From positions 1 to 53,462 of the forward strand of contig JAAXXS010000006.1 of assembly GCA_013334395.1 (NCBI GenBank): DNA of 53,462 bases. Direction: 5' to 3'. This stretch comes from Holophagaceae bacterium. GTDB taxonomy: Bacteria > Acidobacteriota > Holophagae > Holophagales > Holophagaceae. The notes under the pieces were generated by a model. It was given only the letters and a program-made list of their open reading frames with translations. It had not been told where the DNA came from and did not search any database. The first letter of the stretch is position 1, and each line of letters starts with the position of its first letter. The position numbers and the translations under genes are program-made. Below, in pieces: positions 1 to 8,971 of the stretch.

Positions 1-2
1 GC

Positions 3-641
3 TACCTCAAGGCGCCGCCCAAGCCCCCGGCCTATCTGGCGCCCTTCGCCTCGGTCTTGCTGGTGGCCTCGGCCCTGCTGGGCTTCCTGCTGCCCCTGCC
101 CTTCGCCCTCATCAACCTGAGCTGCGTGGTCATGAGCGTGCTCTACTCGGTGCCGCCCGCCCGCATCAAGGCCCGGGCGGGCTGGGACCTGCTGATTAAC
201 TGCGTCGGCTTTGGCCTGCTGACCCCCCTGGGCGGCTGGGCGCTGACCGGGCGCCCCTTCAGCTCCGGTGTCCTGCTCGCCGCGCTGGGCTTCGGCCTGC
301 TCTTTGCGACGCTCTACCCCCTGACCCAGATCTACCAGGTGGCCGAGGACAGCCGCCGCGGCGACCGCACCCTGGTCATCAAGGCTGGCGTGGGCCGCAG
401 CCTGCTCCTGGCGCTGCTGGCAGCCCTGCTGGCCCACATCTGCTTCGTCGCCGCCGTGAAGACCATGGGCCGCTCGCCGCTGCCGCTGGGACTCTCCCTC
501 TTCGGGTGGCTGGTAGTGCTGGTGCCCTGGCTGCGGGGCTGGCGCACGTGGACAGACCAGCAGCACGAGCAGGGCATGTACTGGGGTCTGGGCGCCTGGG
601 CCGTGACCGACCTCAGCCTGCTGGCCCTGCTCTGGCCCTAG
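3..641 (+). CDS. UbiA-family prenyltransferase (5' truncated by window edge)
   Basis: The reading frame is open from the first bases, so the N-terminal half lies outside the window. What remains is very hydrophobic, with about five membrane segments. It carries the second aspartate-rich motif of UbiA-type prenyltransferases, YQVAEDSRRGDRTL near position 335-375, where the aspartates bind Mg-diphosphate. Family members transfer an isoprenoid chain to an aromatic ring or other acceptor in the inner membrane (UbiA, MenA, heme O synthase and relatives). The first motif is not visible, so the acceptor cannot be assigned. It ends with TAG about 110 bases before the next gene. A methionine at 57 is probably internal, because the coding frame continues upstream of it. 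Confidence 0.8.
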   Translation, partial: YLKAPPKPPAYLAPFASVLLVASALLGFLLPLPFALINLSCVVMSVLYSVPPARIKARAGWDLLINCVGFGLLTPLGGWALTGRPFSSGVLLAALGFGLLFATLYPLTQIYQVAEDSRRGDRTLVIKAGVGRSLLLALLAALLAHICFVAAVKTMGRSPLPLGLSLFGWLVVLVPWLRGWRTWTDQQHEQGMYWGLGAWAVTDLSLLALLWP

Positions 642-749
642 GCGGGTGCTGCTCCAGGTGGGATTTTTCAGTAAATCCACTTAGGTTTTTTCCCACTTCC
701 TCCGATAGACTGGGAAGGACGACAACCTGCTTTTTTTTCCGGAGTCGGC

Positions 750-1589
750 ATGACGTTCAACCTGGGAGTGCGGATCTGCGGCCTGGCTCTGGCGGGGATC
801 AGCTTCCTGCAGGCCGGGACTCCCCGCGCCCAGAGCGGTCAGTTGCTCCTCAAGTCCGCCTCGGCCCTGGTCCTGGACCAGGCCACTGGCCAGACCCTGC
901 TGGAGAAGCAGGCTGGCGCCGTGCTGCCCATCGCCTCCATCACCAAGCTCATGACGGCCATGGTGCTGCTGGATGCCCACCTGGACCCGCAGGAGACCCT
1001 CACCATCAGCAAGGATGACAAGGACGAGCTGCGGCACAGCAAGTCGCGGCTGCCCGTGGGCACCCGCCTGCCCCGGGAACAGGCACTCCTGCTGGCCCTG
1101 CTGGCCTCCGAGAACCGCGCGGCCCACGCCCTCGGCCGGACCTTCCCCGGCGGGCTGGGAGTCTTCGTCCAGGCCATGAACGCCAAGGCCAAGGCCCTGG
1201 GGCTCGTGGGCGCCCGCTTCGTGGATCCTTCCGGCCTCTCCAGCGCCAATGTGGCCACCGCCCACGACCTGGCCCGCATTCTCGAGGCCGCCTACCAGTA
1301 TCCCGAGATCCGCGACTTCACCACCCGTCCGGACACCACCATCCGGGCCGGCCGCCGCCAGATCCAGTTCCCCAACACCAATGCCCTGGTGCGCAACCCG
1401 CGCTGGACCATCGGGCTCTCCAAGACCGGCTACATCGAGGAGGCCGGCCGCTGCCTCGTCATGCAGGCCAGCCTGGCCAACCGCCCCGTGCTGATCATCC
1501 TGCTGGACTCCTGGGGCAAGTACACGCGCCTGGGGGATGCCAACCGCATCAAGCAGTGGCTGGAAGCCCGCCTCGGCGCCAAGAACTGA
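750..1589 (+). CDS. pbpG: D-alanyl-D-alanine endopeptidase/carboxypeptidase, S11 family (PBP7-like)
   Basis: This 279-residue exported serine peptidase trims peptidoglycan stem peptides or cross-links in the periplasm. A signal peptide covers about residues 1-28. The three active-site motifs of penicillin-binding proteins are present: S63-I-T-K66, S120-E-N122 and K225-T-G227. Length and the absence of a long C-terminal membrane anchor fit PBP7/PbpG better than PBP5/6, but the endo- versus carboxypeptidase choice cannot be settled by eye. GGAG lies eight bases before the ATG. The laccase-domain peptidoglycan-editing gene starts six bases after the stop, so the two are probably co-transcribed and share a cell-wall role. 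Confidence 0.88.
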   Translation: MTFNLGVRICGLALAGISFLQAGTPRAQSGQLLLKSASALVLDQATGQTLLEKQAGAVLPIASITKLMTAMVLLDAHLDPQETLTISKDDKDELRHSKSRLPVGTRLPREQALLLALLASENRAAHALGRTFPGGLGVFVQAMNAKAKALGLVGARFVDPSGLSSANVATAHDLARILEAAYQYPEIRDFTTRPDTTIRAGRRQIQFPNTNALVRNPRWTIGLSKTGYIEEAGRCLVMQASLANRPVLIILLDSWGKYTRLGDANRIKQWLEARLGAKN

Positions 1590-1595
1590 GGCCCC

Positions 1596-2261
1596 ATGCT
1601 GGTCCCCGGAACCGAGCCCCCCTTCCCGCTGAGCTGGGGCTTCTCCACCCGCCTGGATGAAGGCGGTGACCTGCCCATCCGCCGGCTCAACCAGGTGCAC
1701 CGCTGCGGCGTGGTGGAGGCCGGTGACACCTTGGTGGATGCCGATGGCCTCTGGACCACCCGGCCCGGCCAGCGCATCGGCGTGCGGGTGGCGGACTGTG
1801 TGCCCATCCTGCTGGCGGGCCCCCTGCCTGGCGGCATCCCCTGGGTGGCGGCCCTCCATGCTGGCTGGCGCGGCGCAACGGGCCTGGGCGACTCCGAGCC
1901 CGGCGGCGGCATCCTGCGGCGCGGCGTGGCCCGCTTCCGCGCCCTGGGTGGCGCCCCGGAAGCCCTGGCCTGGGCCTTGGGTCCCGCCATCCTGGCCTGC
2001 CACTTCGAGGTCGGCCCCGAGGTGATCGAGGCTGCCCGCCAGGATCCTGCCTGGCGGGAGGACCTCCAGGCCACCGGTCCTGCGGGGCGCCCCCACCTGG
2101 ACCTCCACGGCTTCCTGCGGGCCCAGGCCCTGGACCTGGGTCTGGATGCGGCCCGGGATGGCAGTGTGCCCCTCTGCACCGTCTGCCGCCCCGACCTGCT
2201 CTACTCCTACCGCCGCGGCGACACCCAGGGACGCCAGTGGGGCTGGGTCGAGATCGGGTGA
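1596..2261 (+). CDS. pgeF: Laccase-domain purine nucleoside phosphorylase / peptidoglycan editing factor (YfiH family)
   Basis: A 221-residue cytoplasmic protein of the DUF152/YfiH family. The hallmark HAGWRG sits at residues 88-93, with C68 in RVADCVPILL and H35 in NQVH completing the expected metal-binding set. Members have been described both as purine nucleoside phosphorylase/adenosine deaminase-like enzymes and as peptidoglycan editing factors that remove wrongly built muropeptide precursors. Its placement six bases after the PBP7-like gene favours the cell-wall role here. It is slightly shorter than the usual 240-250 residues, with a compact N-terminus. The ribosome binding site GAGG overlaps the preceding stop codon, suggesting coupling. 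Confidence 0.85.
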   Translation: MLVPGTEPPFPLSWGFSTRLDEGGDLPIRRLNQVHRCGVVEAGDTLVDADGLWTTRPGQRIGVRVADCVPILLAGPLPGGIPWVAALHAGWRGATGLGDSEPGGGILRRGVARFRALGGAPEALAWALGPAILACHFEVGPEVIEAARQDPAWREDLQATGPAGRPHLDLHGFLRAQALDLGLDAARDGSVPLCTVCRPDLLYSYRRGDTQGRQWGWVEIG

Positions 2262-2569
2262 GCGACCTCTCCGGAGGCTAGAAGACAGAAGCCTTCACCG
2301 CCAAGACGCCAAGGAAAAGCTGTAACCACAAAGAAGTACATGCAGTCCCGAGCATTTCTGTTCTTCGAGGTCTTCTCGGTATCGGCAGGGCCGACACACG
2401 AGGCGGACTAAATTCCCCTGTCTTCGTGGTGAGCTTGTTCCTGTTTTTTCTTGGCATCTTGGCGTCTTGGTGGTGAGTCTTCAGCTCTTTCTGCCTTTGC
2501 CTGAGCCAGGGCTTTCGACAGTGCATCTGTGTTGCGGGGTATTCTGGGGGACTGCCACAGGGACTCACC
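2262..2569. repeat. Intergenic spacer with CCAAGACGCCAAG inverted repeat
   Basis: This 308-base gene-free stretch is bracketed by two inverted copies of a short motif: CACCGCCAAGACGCCAAG at 2296-2313 and its near-perfect reverse complement CTTGGCGTCTTGGTGGTG at 2458-2475. The right copy is preceded by an extra CTTGGCAT unit, giving a tandem CCAAG-type pattern. Between the arms the sequence is lower in G+C than the genes around it and has no credible coding frame. Similar CCAAGACGCCAAG runs are, from memory, scattered between genes in many unrelated bacterial genomes. The 3' part must also carry the promoter of the SpoVG gene. Confidence 0.6.
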
Positions 2570-2929
2570 ATGCTCAACATCACCGACATCCGCATCACCA
2601 AGGTCGAAGGCGACGACAAGCTGCGGGCCTTCGCGGCCCTGGTCTTCGATGACTGCTTCCTGGTGGGTGACCTGCGCGTGGTGGAAGGCGAGGACGGGTT
2701 CTTCGTGGCCATGCCCAGCCGTCGCAAGCGGGATGGCAGCTTCAAGGACATCGCCTACCCGCTGAACAACCCCCTGCGCGAAGAGCTCGAGACCAAGGTC
2801 CTGCTGGCCTACGAGACCGCCACCGGCCGCCGCGCCATCAGCCGCATCGAGCGCGAAGAGACCAATGAGGTGCGCCCGGACCTCCTCGGCGTCGCGGAGT
2901 TCGGCTTCACGCCCAAGTCCGGCAGCTGA
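2570..2929 (+). CDS. spoVG: SpoVG-family septation / RNA-binding regulator
   Basis: A 119-residue protein matching the SpoVG family along its length: an N-terminal ITDIRITKV strand, FDDCFLVGDLRVVEG, and the strongly conserved VAMPSRRKRDGSFKDIAYPL segment at about residues 50-70. SpoVG acts as a small nucleic-acid-binding regulator; it affects septation in sporulating Firmicutes and is a global RNA/DNA-binding regulator in other phyla, so presence here does not imply sporulation. The C-terminal 35 residues extend beyond the core and are rich in charged residues. GGGA lies upstream of the ATG. It stands alone between the repeat spacer and tRNA-Gln. Confidence 0.92.
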   Translation: MLNITDIRITKVEGDDKLRAFAALVFDDCFLVGDLRVVEGEDGFFVAMPSRRKRDGSFKDIAYPLNNPLREELETKVLLAYETATGRRAISRIEREETNEVRPDLLGVAEFGFTPKSGS

Positions 2930-2999
2930 AGCGGTCGGCACCCCCGCCGCCCTGCCCCTTGGGCCGAACCCAGACCCACGCTATCCTTGCCATTCCGCC

Positions 3000-3074
3000 T
3001 GGGGAGTAGCCAAGTGGTAAGGCAGCAGGTTTTGATCCTGCGTACCGAGGGTTCGAATCCTTCCTCCCCAACCA
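3000..3074 (+). tRNA. tRNA-Gln (anticodon UUG), CCA encoded
   Basis: A complete cloverleaf can be folded by eye. The acceptor stem TGGGGAG (3000-3006) pairs with CTCCCCA (3064-3070), followed by discriminator A and an encoded CCA. The anticodon stem GCAGG/CCTGC encloses the loop TTTTGAT, giving anticodon TTG, which reads CAA and CAG. The T-loop GGTTCGAATCC is canonical. The gene is oriented with SpoVG. Its last 11 bases form the left part of a perfect palindrome (separate entry). Confidence 0.95.
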
Positions 3075-3111
3075 ATAGGGCCACCGCAGGGTGGCCCTAT
3101 TGGTTGGGGAG
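3064..3111. terminator. Long perfect palindrome overlapping the tRNA-Gln 3' end, probable terminator
   Basis: Two 22-base perfectly complementary arms (3064-3085 and 3090-3111) enclose a GCAG loop. The left arm begins inside the tRNA acceptor stem and runs through CCA. The core is GGGCCACCGCAGGGTGGCCC. Just beyond, the bases to about 3130 are a reverse-complement imperfect copy of the tRNA T-arm, so the right side looks like an inverted duplicate of the tRNA tail. There is no T-run. It lies between the converging tRNA-Gln and the histidine kinase and could stop transcription from both sides. The same core recurs at about 48037. Confidence 0.65.
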
Positions 3112-3178
3112 CACAGGAAGGACTCGAAGCCGCCGAGAGATGCCGCTGAACCCGGATGGGTCTTGCCGAGACGCCTCT

Positions 3179-6100
3179 TCACTCTGGCAGCAGTGAGGCC
3201 AGTTTCTGCCGGACCTCCGAAAGGTCGAACGGCTTTGGCAGGAGCACGATGCGGGCATGGGAAGCGACCAGGTCGATGGCCAGCTGGTCGGTCCGGCCCG
3301 TGGCCAGCAGGACGGGAACCCCTGGGCAGAGGTCCCGGAGCAGGGGCAGGGTCTCAGCCCCGCTGAGGCCTGGCATGTTCATATCCAGGATGACGGCATC
3401 AGGGCGGAGACCGCGCTCCACCAGGGCCAGCGCTTCCTGGCCTCTCCTCGCGGTTGAGACCCGGTGCCCCAGAACCACAAGCATGGGGGGGATGGAGCTC
3501 TGGATCAGCTCGTCGTCATCCACCAGCAGCAGATGGAGACTCTGGGATCCTGCTGTCGTTGGGCCAGTCGTGGCGCCGTGGCCGCTCTCCAGCTCTGGGT
3601 GGCTTGCCGGCAGGTGGATGAGCACGCAGGTGCCGGCTCCAAGTTCACTTTGGAGTTCAATGCGCCCGTGGTGGGCCTTCACCGTGCTGTAGGCCATGGA
3701 CAGGCCCAGCCCGGTCCCCTTCCCAGGATCCTTGGTTGTGAAGAAGGGGTCGAGCGCCCTCTCCAGGATTTCCGGACTCATGCCGCTCCCTGTGTCCTCC
3801 ACGCTTATGGCCACCCACGCATCCTCGTTCCGAGTCCGAAGGGTGAGCTTGCCTCCCCCGGGCATGGCATCGACAGCGTTGACGCAGAGGTTCATGAACA
3901 TGTGGGTCAGCGCCCCCGCGTCTCCTCGCACGGGCTGCAACTTCTCCACCAAGTCCAGCTCGAGATGCACCTTGGCGAGCGTCGTTCTCTCCAGGAGCCG
4001 GACCTCCTCCCGGAGCAGGGCATTCACGTCCAGCTGACGCTCCTCGGCCGGGCTCTGGCGTGCGAAGCTCAGCAGACTCTTGACCATCTTTCCACCGCGT
4101 TCACAGGCCTTCATGATGGTCTTGAAGGTCCGATGCGTTGCGGTGCCTTCGGGCTCAGCGTAGATGTGGGCCGAGGCCAGGCCGAGGATGGCGCCCAGCA
4201 CGTTGTTCATGTCATGGGCCACGCCCCCCGCCAGGCTGCCGAGGCTTTCCATCTTCTGGGACTGCAGCAGCTGGCTCTGAAGGCGCTTGCGTTCTTCCTC
4301 GGCCTGCCGGGCCTCGGTCACATCCAGGGCCACACCGTCGATGATGAGCTCGCCATCGGGTTCCTGGTGGCAGGAGGCGCGGTCCCGGAGCCAACGTTCC
4401 TCGCCGGAGGCGTGGTGGACCCGGTAGACAAGATCCAGGCTGGTGCATGTGGCCGAGGCCTTTGCGATGGCCTCGGCGACCCTGGGCTGATCCTCCGGGT
4501 GGATGGCGTCGTGCCAGCGCATGGGGTCCGCGAGCAGGTCCTCCGCAGTGAAGCCCAGGAGGTCGTAGACCCGGGGTGAGTAGTAGAGCCCGCCACGCCG
4601 ATCGGAGAAGCGATAGATCCCCACCGGAGAGTTCTCCGTGATGGAGGCGTAGCGGGCCTCGCTATCCCGGAGCCGCTCCTCGGCCAGGCGGCGCTCCGTG
4701 ATGTCCCGCAGGCTCACCACGGTGTGCACGCAGCCCTCCCGTTCATAGGAGGCGGCATGGATCTCCATGCGGAAGGTGCTGCCGTCCCGCCGCCGGGCCA
4801 TCACCTCGTAGTTGGAGGGCACGAACTCGCCCGCAGCTCGCGACCGCATGTTGGCATCGATTTGCGCGCGACTCTCGGGGGCGATGAGCTCCAGGAGGGG
4901 GGTTCCCAGGAGTTCCTCCGGCCGATCAAAGCCAAACATGGCCAGGTAGGCGGGGTTGACCATCTCGTGAAGTCCGTGCGCAGCCACGCCGATGGCATCC
5001 TGGGAGCTCTCGAAGATGGCACGCAGGCGGGCTTCACTTTCCTTGACGCTTTCCTGGGCCTGCAGCAGGGCCGAGATGTCCTGGGAGGTGGCCAGAAGGC
5101 ACAACCTCCCCTCGATCGTGATCAGCTCGGCGCTGTAGAGGCAGGTCACGACCCGGCCATGTTTGGCGTGCAGCTCCAAGGTCACATTGGAGATGCGCTG
5201 CTTGTTGCCCAGTTGCTCCAGGAGCCCCGCTCGATCTTCCCGGGTCATCCAGCCAAGGTCCACGGGAGAGTGGCCCAGGATCTCCTGTCGCTCGAAGCCC
5301 GAGACCCGCAGGAAGGCCTCGTTCACCTCCAGGTAGTCACCCGAGTCCAGCTCGCTCAGCGTCAACAGCATTGGCGCGTTGCGGAAAGCCAACGAGAACA
5401 TCTCCTGGCTCTCCCGAAGAGCGTCCTCGGCCCGCTTCCGCTCTGTGATGTCCTGGAAAGCGGCGACCAGACCCTCGGGAGCGCCCTCCTTCCCTGGGAT
5501 GAAACTGGCGGAAACCTCCACGTCAAAGGGTATGCCATCCCGTCTGATGGCTTTCATCTCCCCGGACCAGCCTAATTGGTGATTCAGGGCGGCTCTCACC
5601 TTTTCCGCCTGCTCCGGGGACTGCCAGAAGGAGGCCGAGGAGCGGCCAAGGACCTCTGCCGGATCCCGGTAGCCCCAGATCCGCAGGAAGGCCGGGTTGA
5701 TATAGGTCAAGCGTCCCTCGAGGTCCGCGATGGCGATGCCGGTGAGACTGGCGTCCAGGGCCCGGTCCTTGGCACGAAGCGCCTCCTCGGAAGCCTTCTG
5801 CTCCGTGATGTCCCTCGCTGCCGCATAGATGACGTTTCCTTTGGCCGTGCAGCGCCATTCGATCCAGCGCCAGGATCCATCTCGGTGGCGGTAGCGGTTC
5901 ACGAAGTTGATGAGGGGCTTTTGCGCGACAAGGGTGTCGACGGCGGCAAGCGTCTCCTGAAGGTCATCCGGATGGACAAACTGAAGGAACGGCGCCCCCT
6001 CCAACTCGGACAGGGGATGGCCCAGTACGGCTGTCCACGAGGGATTGAGCTTCCGGAAAAAGCCTTCCGTGTCGGCGATGGCGAAGAGGTCCAGCGCATT

Positions 6101-6679
6101 GTTGAAGTAGCTGTCCAGCTCCTCGCTCTTCCTGCCCAGCGCCTCCTCAGCCGCCTCGCGCGCCCGCCGGCGAAGCTCATTGCTGAGCATGAGCGCCGTG
6201 TGGTGGAAAAAGACCGGCAGATGCACTCCCAGGGAGTGGCTGCTCAGGTGGAGGTTCTCAAGGGTGACGATCCCGATGAGTTCCTCTTCCACCAGGAGCG
6301 GGTAGCCCCATGAACACACGACCGGCACCACGCCATCCAGGAGCCGGCCCGCCTCAAAGGGGGACTCCTGCTGGATGAAGGTCCTCTGCTCTGCCACCCG
6401 CCGGGCCAAGGGATCGTCGATCTCCGCAAGAATCTGATTGCTGCCCAGGAAGTCGAGGTAGTGGAGGTCCCCGGCCTCCCAGTAGTAGAGCTTGATGTTC
6501 GTGCCCCCGATGGTGTCCATGATGCTGCGCAGGACCTCGCGCAGCATGTCGTCGATCTTGGCCAGCGGGTTCAGCCGCTCGATCAGCTGCAGCACCAGGT
6601 GGAGGGTGGCCTTCTCCCCCGCCACCTGCTGGAGGCGCGCTTGGAGCCGGCTGAGCTCAGGGTTTTCCGGGCCGGTCAT
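3179..6679 (-). CDS. GAF/multi-PAS hybrid sensor histidine kinase with receiver domain
   Basis: A 1166-residue cytoplasmic hybrid kinase with no membrane segment. Domain order: N-terminal coiled region and GAF-like domain (about 1-170), five PAS units (about 190-295, 300-415, 420-535, 545-665, 670-790; each ends in a DITE- or DVTE-type linker), HisKA with phospho-acceptor His in GGVAHDMNN (about 815), HATPase with [10 protein letters not shown] and GTGLGLSMA, then a receiver (about 1045-1160) with LLVDDDE and phospho-acceptor Asp in VILDMNMPG. It is the last gene of the corrinoid operon; its ATG overlaps the DUF1638 stop by four bases. No DNA-binding output partner is nearby, so phosphotransfer must go elsewhere. 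A ligand or redox signal tied to methyl transfer is inferred only from gene order. Confidence 0.93.
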   Translation of the reverse strand: MTGPENPELSRLQARLQQVAGEKATLHLVLQLIERLNPLAKIDDMLREVLRSIMDTIGGTNIKLYYWEAGDLHYLDFLGSNQILAEIDDPLARRVAEQRTFIQQESPFEAGRLLDGVVPVVCSWGYPLLVEEELIGIVTLENLHLSSHSLGVHLPVFFHHTALMLSNELRRRAREAAEEALGRKSEELDSYFNNALDLFAIADTEGFFRKLNPSWTAVLGHPLSELEGAPFLQFVHPDDLQETLAAVDTLVAQKPLINFVNRYRHRDGSWRWIEWRCTAKGNVIYAAARDITEQKASEEALRAKDRALDASLTGIAIADLEGRLTYINPAFLRIWGYRDPAEVLGRSSASFWQSPEQAEKVRAALNHQLGWSGEMKAIRRDGIPFDVEVSASFIPGKEGAPEGLVAAFQDITERKRAEDALRESQEMFSLAFRNAPMLLTLSELDSGDYLEVNEAFLRVSGFERQEILGHSPVDLGWMTREDRAGLLEQLGNKQRISNVTLELHAKHGRVVTCLYSAELITIEGRLCLLATSQDISALLQAQESVKESEARLRAIFESSQDAIGVAAHGLHEMVNPAYLAMFGFDRPEELLGTPLLELIAPESRAQIDANMRSRAAGEFVPSNYEVMARRRDGSTFRMEIHAASYEREGCVHTVVSLRDITERRLAEERLRDSEARYASITENSPVGIYRFSDRRGGLYYSPRVYDLLGFTAEDLLADPMRWHDAIHPEDQPRVAEAIAKASATCTSLDLVYRVHHASGEERWLRDRASCHQEPDGELIIDGVALDVTEARQAEEERKRLQSQLLQSQKMESLGSLAGGVAHDMNNVLGAILGLASAHIYAEPEGTATHRTFKTIMKACERGGKMVKSLLSFARQSPAEERQLDVNALLREEVRLLERTTLAKVHLELDLVEKLQPVRGDAGALTHMFMNLCVNAVDAMPGGGKLTLRTRNEDAWVAISVEDTGSGMSPEILERALDPFFTTKDPGKGTGLGLSMAYSTVKAHHGRIELQSELGAGTCVLIHLPASHPELESGHGATTGPTTAGSQSLHLLLVDDDELIQSSIPPMLVVLGHRVSTARRGQEALALVERGLRPDAVILDMNMPGLSGAETLPLLRDLCPGVPVLLATGRTDQLAIDLVASHARIVLLPKPFDLSEVRQKLASLLPE

Positions 6680-7281
6680 CGGGAGTCCCCCCTGGGCTGC
6701 CCTTGCTGCTCAAGCGCCTGCGCCAGCACCTCCTCGAGGTGCCTGAGGTCGGCGTCCATCCACAGGAGAGGCAGGTCTACGAACCGCGCAGCGGCCTCCG
6801 CCGCCGCGGTGAACTCCCCGGAACAGGGCGTTCGGATGGCGATCATGCAGTGGTGGCTGCTGTGGAAGATCTCCCTCACCACCGTCAGGTTCTTGCCGAA
6901 GGCCGCCGTGATCATGGGTTCCCACGTAAGTGCCCAGTCCTCGAGGAGGAAGTAGGCCCCCTTGCCCAGCTCCTCCATGAACCGGTCATAGCCGATCAGC
7001 TGAACGATACAGTTCTGCCCAGGCGTGCGATGGGTCTGATGCTTCTCGAGGATCCTCTCCATCAGCGGATGGCAGGCGCCGTAGAGGACGATGGGGTCCA
7101 AGCCCCTGCCCTCGTCGTCAGTCAGGGCCGATTCGAGCTTCGCGGACAGATGGTCCAGGTAGTTGTGCAGGGCTGAGGCGAGGTAGTGGGTCTCCAGCTG
7201 CCAGCCGTTCTTCGCGATGAGGGCGTCCACCTCCCTGTGGAGGATGCCGCAGCCCACGAGAACGCGCGTGCGGGCCGTCAT
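6676..7281 (-). CDS. DUF1638 family protein of corrinoid methyl-transfer operon
   Basis: A 201-residue soluble protein. Recognised as DUF1638 from the start RVLVGCGILHREVDALI, the GACHPLME segment (about residue 70) and the HSSHHCMIA/WMDADLRH pattern. Conserved Cys and His residues suggest a metal or corrinoid role, but the biochemical function of the family is not established to my knowledge. Such genes commonly sit beside MtaA-like methyltransferases and corrinoid proteins. The ATG at 7281 is chosen because it overlaps the stop of the upstream methyltransferase as ATGA; the frame stays open further upstream, but that would run into the neighbouring coding sequence. Its own stop overlaps the kinase start in the same way. 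Confidence 0.8.
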   Translation of the reverse strand: MTARTRVLVGCGILHREVDALIAKNGWQLETHYLASALHNYLDHLSAKLESALTDDEGRGLDPIVLYGACHPLMERILEKHQTHRTPGQNCIVQLIGYDRFMEELGKGAYFLLEDWALTWEPMITAAFGKNLTVVREIFHSSHHCMIAIRTPCSGEFTAAAEAAARFVDLPLLWMDADLRHLEEVLAQALEQQGQPRGDSR

Positions 7282-8306
7282 GAGTAGCTCCCAAAGCCGA
7301 GAGCCTCCTCGACCATCGCACGGATGTTGGCCTCGGGAATGGCCTGGGGCATCACCCCTGTGCCGAACAGGAACCGCCCGCCCCCCATGCCGATGCCGCA
7401 CAGGCGCCTCACTTCGGCGCGAGTCTGCTCCGGCGTCCAGTGGATCATCTGGATGTCATCGATCACGCCACAGGTCAGTCCCTTCTGGCCGATGGTGGCC
7501 TTGGCCTCCGCAAGATCAGCCAGGGGACTGATGTAGTAGGCACCGATGCCGAGCTCCTGCTGCACCTGCTCGATGACCGCATTGAAGGGCGCCATCCCGC
7601 AGTAGTAGACGATCCCTTCCACGCCGCCGGGCAGCAGGTCCACCTTCATCCAGGGGAGGATGAGCTCCCGGAAGCGCTTCATGCCCACGAAGGCCGGGCA
7701 CCCGAAGGGCGTCGAGTAAATGAGGACATTGGCCCCCGCAGCCCGGTAGGCGGCCACCTCCCTCTGGAAGAACAGAGCGCACTTGCGGAGCAGCTCGTCT
7801 CGCAGGTCCTCGGGCCCCATGAGCAACAGCTGCATCCAGGCTTCCATGCCCATGAGCATCGCGGGTAGCGCCGTGGAGGACGTGATGTAGGCGCAGATGG
7901 GATGCGTGGCTCCGACTTCCCGCTTCAGGATTCGCAGGCACTGGGCGGTCTCGCTCCAGGCTGGATGGGAGCTGATGTCCTCCGGTATCTCAAGCCTGGC
8001 GATGTCGTCCAGGGACTTGATCACGAAGTCGGCCACATTGGGGGCACCTTCCTCGGAGTACAGGATCTCCTGGCAACCCAGCAGCTCCGCCTCCTTGCCC
8101 ACGTAGAGGAGGCTCCAGACGTTGTCGTGGCCATAGCGCTCGCGCATCCGGAGCTGCCCCTCGGCCACATGCTCGCCCTTGGCGTAGTAGTCCTTCTGCG
8201 TCAGGCCCAGCTCGCGGGCTCCCTGGTCGAGCAGGTTGCAGAAGACCGGGATCCGCGGCGCCGGCTGTCCGGTGGCCGCGGCGGTGAGGATCTCCAGGGG
8301 CGTCAT
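7278..8306 (-). CDS. Uroporphyrinogen decarboxylase-family methyltransferase (MtaA/CmuA-like)
   Basis: A 342-residue (beta/alpha)8-type protein of the UroD family, in the branch that moves methyl groups between corrinoid proteins and thiols or other acceptors (MtaA, MtbA, CmuA) rather than in heme synthesis. Family features include the N-terminal RIPVFCNLLDQGARELG segment, the GANVLIYSTPFG strand and the C-terminal NIRAMVEEAL helix. Known methyltransferases of this type hold zinc through H-x-C plus a later C. Here the corresponding sites read Y234-Y-C236 and G-T316-G, so two of three ligands appear lost, which makes the acceptor uncertain. It overlaps the corrinoid-protein gene and the DUF1638 gene by four bases each. 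Confidence 0.85.
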   Translation of the reverse strand: MTPLEILTAAATGQPAPRIPVFCNLLDQGARELGLTQKDYYAKGEHVAEGQLRMRERYGHDNVWSLLYVGKEAELLGCQEILYSEEGAPNVADFVIKSLDDIARLEIPEDISSHPAWSETAQCLRILKREVGATHPICAYITSSTALPAMLMGMEAWMQLLLMGPEDLRDELLRKCALFFQREVAAYRAAGANVLIYSTPFGCPAFVGMKRFRELILPWMKVDLLPGGVEGIVYYCGMAPFNAVIEQVQQELGIGAYYISPLADLAEAKATIGQKGLTCGVIDDIQMIHWTPEQTRAEVRRLCGIGMGGGRFLFGTGVMPQAIPEANIRAMVEEALGFGSYS

Positions 8307-8971
8307 GGCTTCACCTCCCGGATCAGGTCGGTGATCACCTTCCCGGCCGAGATGCCGTCCGCCGCCCAGGCATCGGCCCCAATTTTTCGGTAGAGTTCCT
8401 CGTCGAAGCGGAAGGGTGCTCCGCCCACGATGACCCTGAACTGCCCCTCCAACCCCTGACTCTGGATAAGCTTGCGCACCTTCATGCAGCCGTTCTCGCC
8501 CGTCGCGGTGTGCACCATCATCGAGGAGATGGCGATGACCTGGGCCTCATGCTTGAGGGCGGCCTCCACGAACTGCTCGGCTGAGACATTCACGCCGAGG
8601 TCGATGACATCGACCATGAGCGACTTCAGGCACCCCGAGACGATGCGCTTCCCAAGGGAGTGGAGGTCCCCGCTGGAGGTCCCGATCACCACCCTGCCAA
8701 GGACCTCCGGCGGCTGGCTGAACCGCTCCAGCATCCACTCGGTGACCTCGGAGGCGATCTGGGCGGTCATGAAGTGCTGGGCAAGATTGGCGTCCGGATC
8801 CTTGGTGATGGCGGACATGGTGTCCTCCGTGGCCGGCACGACCAGCTCGAACACGATCTGCTCGGGCGTCATCCCCTCTTCGAGGGCCGCCCTCACCGCC
8901 GCGAAGGCGGCCGCCTTGTCGGTGTCGAAAACGGCCTCCATGTAGGTCCTGAACAGTTCGGCACGGCTCAT
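8303..8971 (-). CDS. Corrinoid (cobalamin-binding) protein, MtaC/MtbC type
   Basis: A 222-residue two-domain protein: a helical cap domain (about 1-90) followed by a Rossmann-like B12-binding domain (about 92-222). The lower-axial-ligand motif is present as D102-L-H104-S-L-G107, with the later SSMM and VIVGGAPF segments that line the nucleotide tail. It should carry a methyl group on cobalt between a donor methyltransferase and the UroD-family enzyme encoded next. The start ATG at 8971 overlaps the activator stop codon (ATGA); earlier in-frame starts would lie inside that gene. No substrate-specific methyltransferase I (MtaB, MttB or MtvB type) is in the window, so the methyl donor is unknown. 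Confidence 0.92.
   Translation of the reverse strand: MSRAELFRTYMEAVFDTDKAAAFAAVRAALEEGMTPEQIVFELVVPATEDTMSAITKDPDANLAQHFMTAQIASEVTEWMLERFSQPPEVLGRVVIGTSSGDLHSLGKRIVSGCLKSLMVDVIDLGVNVSAEQFVEAALKHEAQVIAISSMMVHTATGENGCMKVRKLIQSQGLEGQFRVIVGGAPFRFDEELYRKIGADAWAADGISAGKVITDLIREVKP

Noticed and set aside
681-2108. Long minus-strand open frame opposite the PBP7 and YfiH genes
   Set aside because: It is antisense to two genes with clear catalytic motifs. Its Gly/Ala/Pro/Arg-heavy translation is the usual shadow of high-GC coding sequence.
2809-3182. Minus-strand frames crossing tRNA-Gln
   Set aside because: These are translated antisense tRNA sequence (EGFEPS-type peptides), a common annotation artefact.
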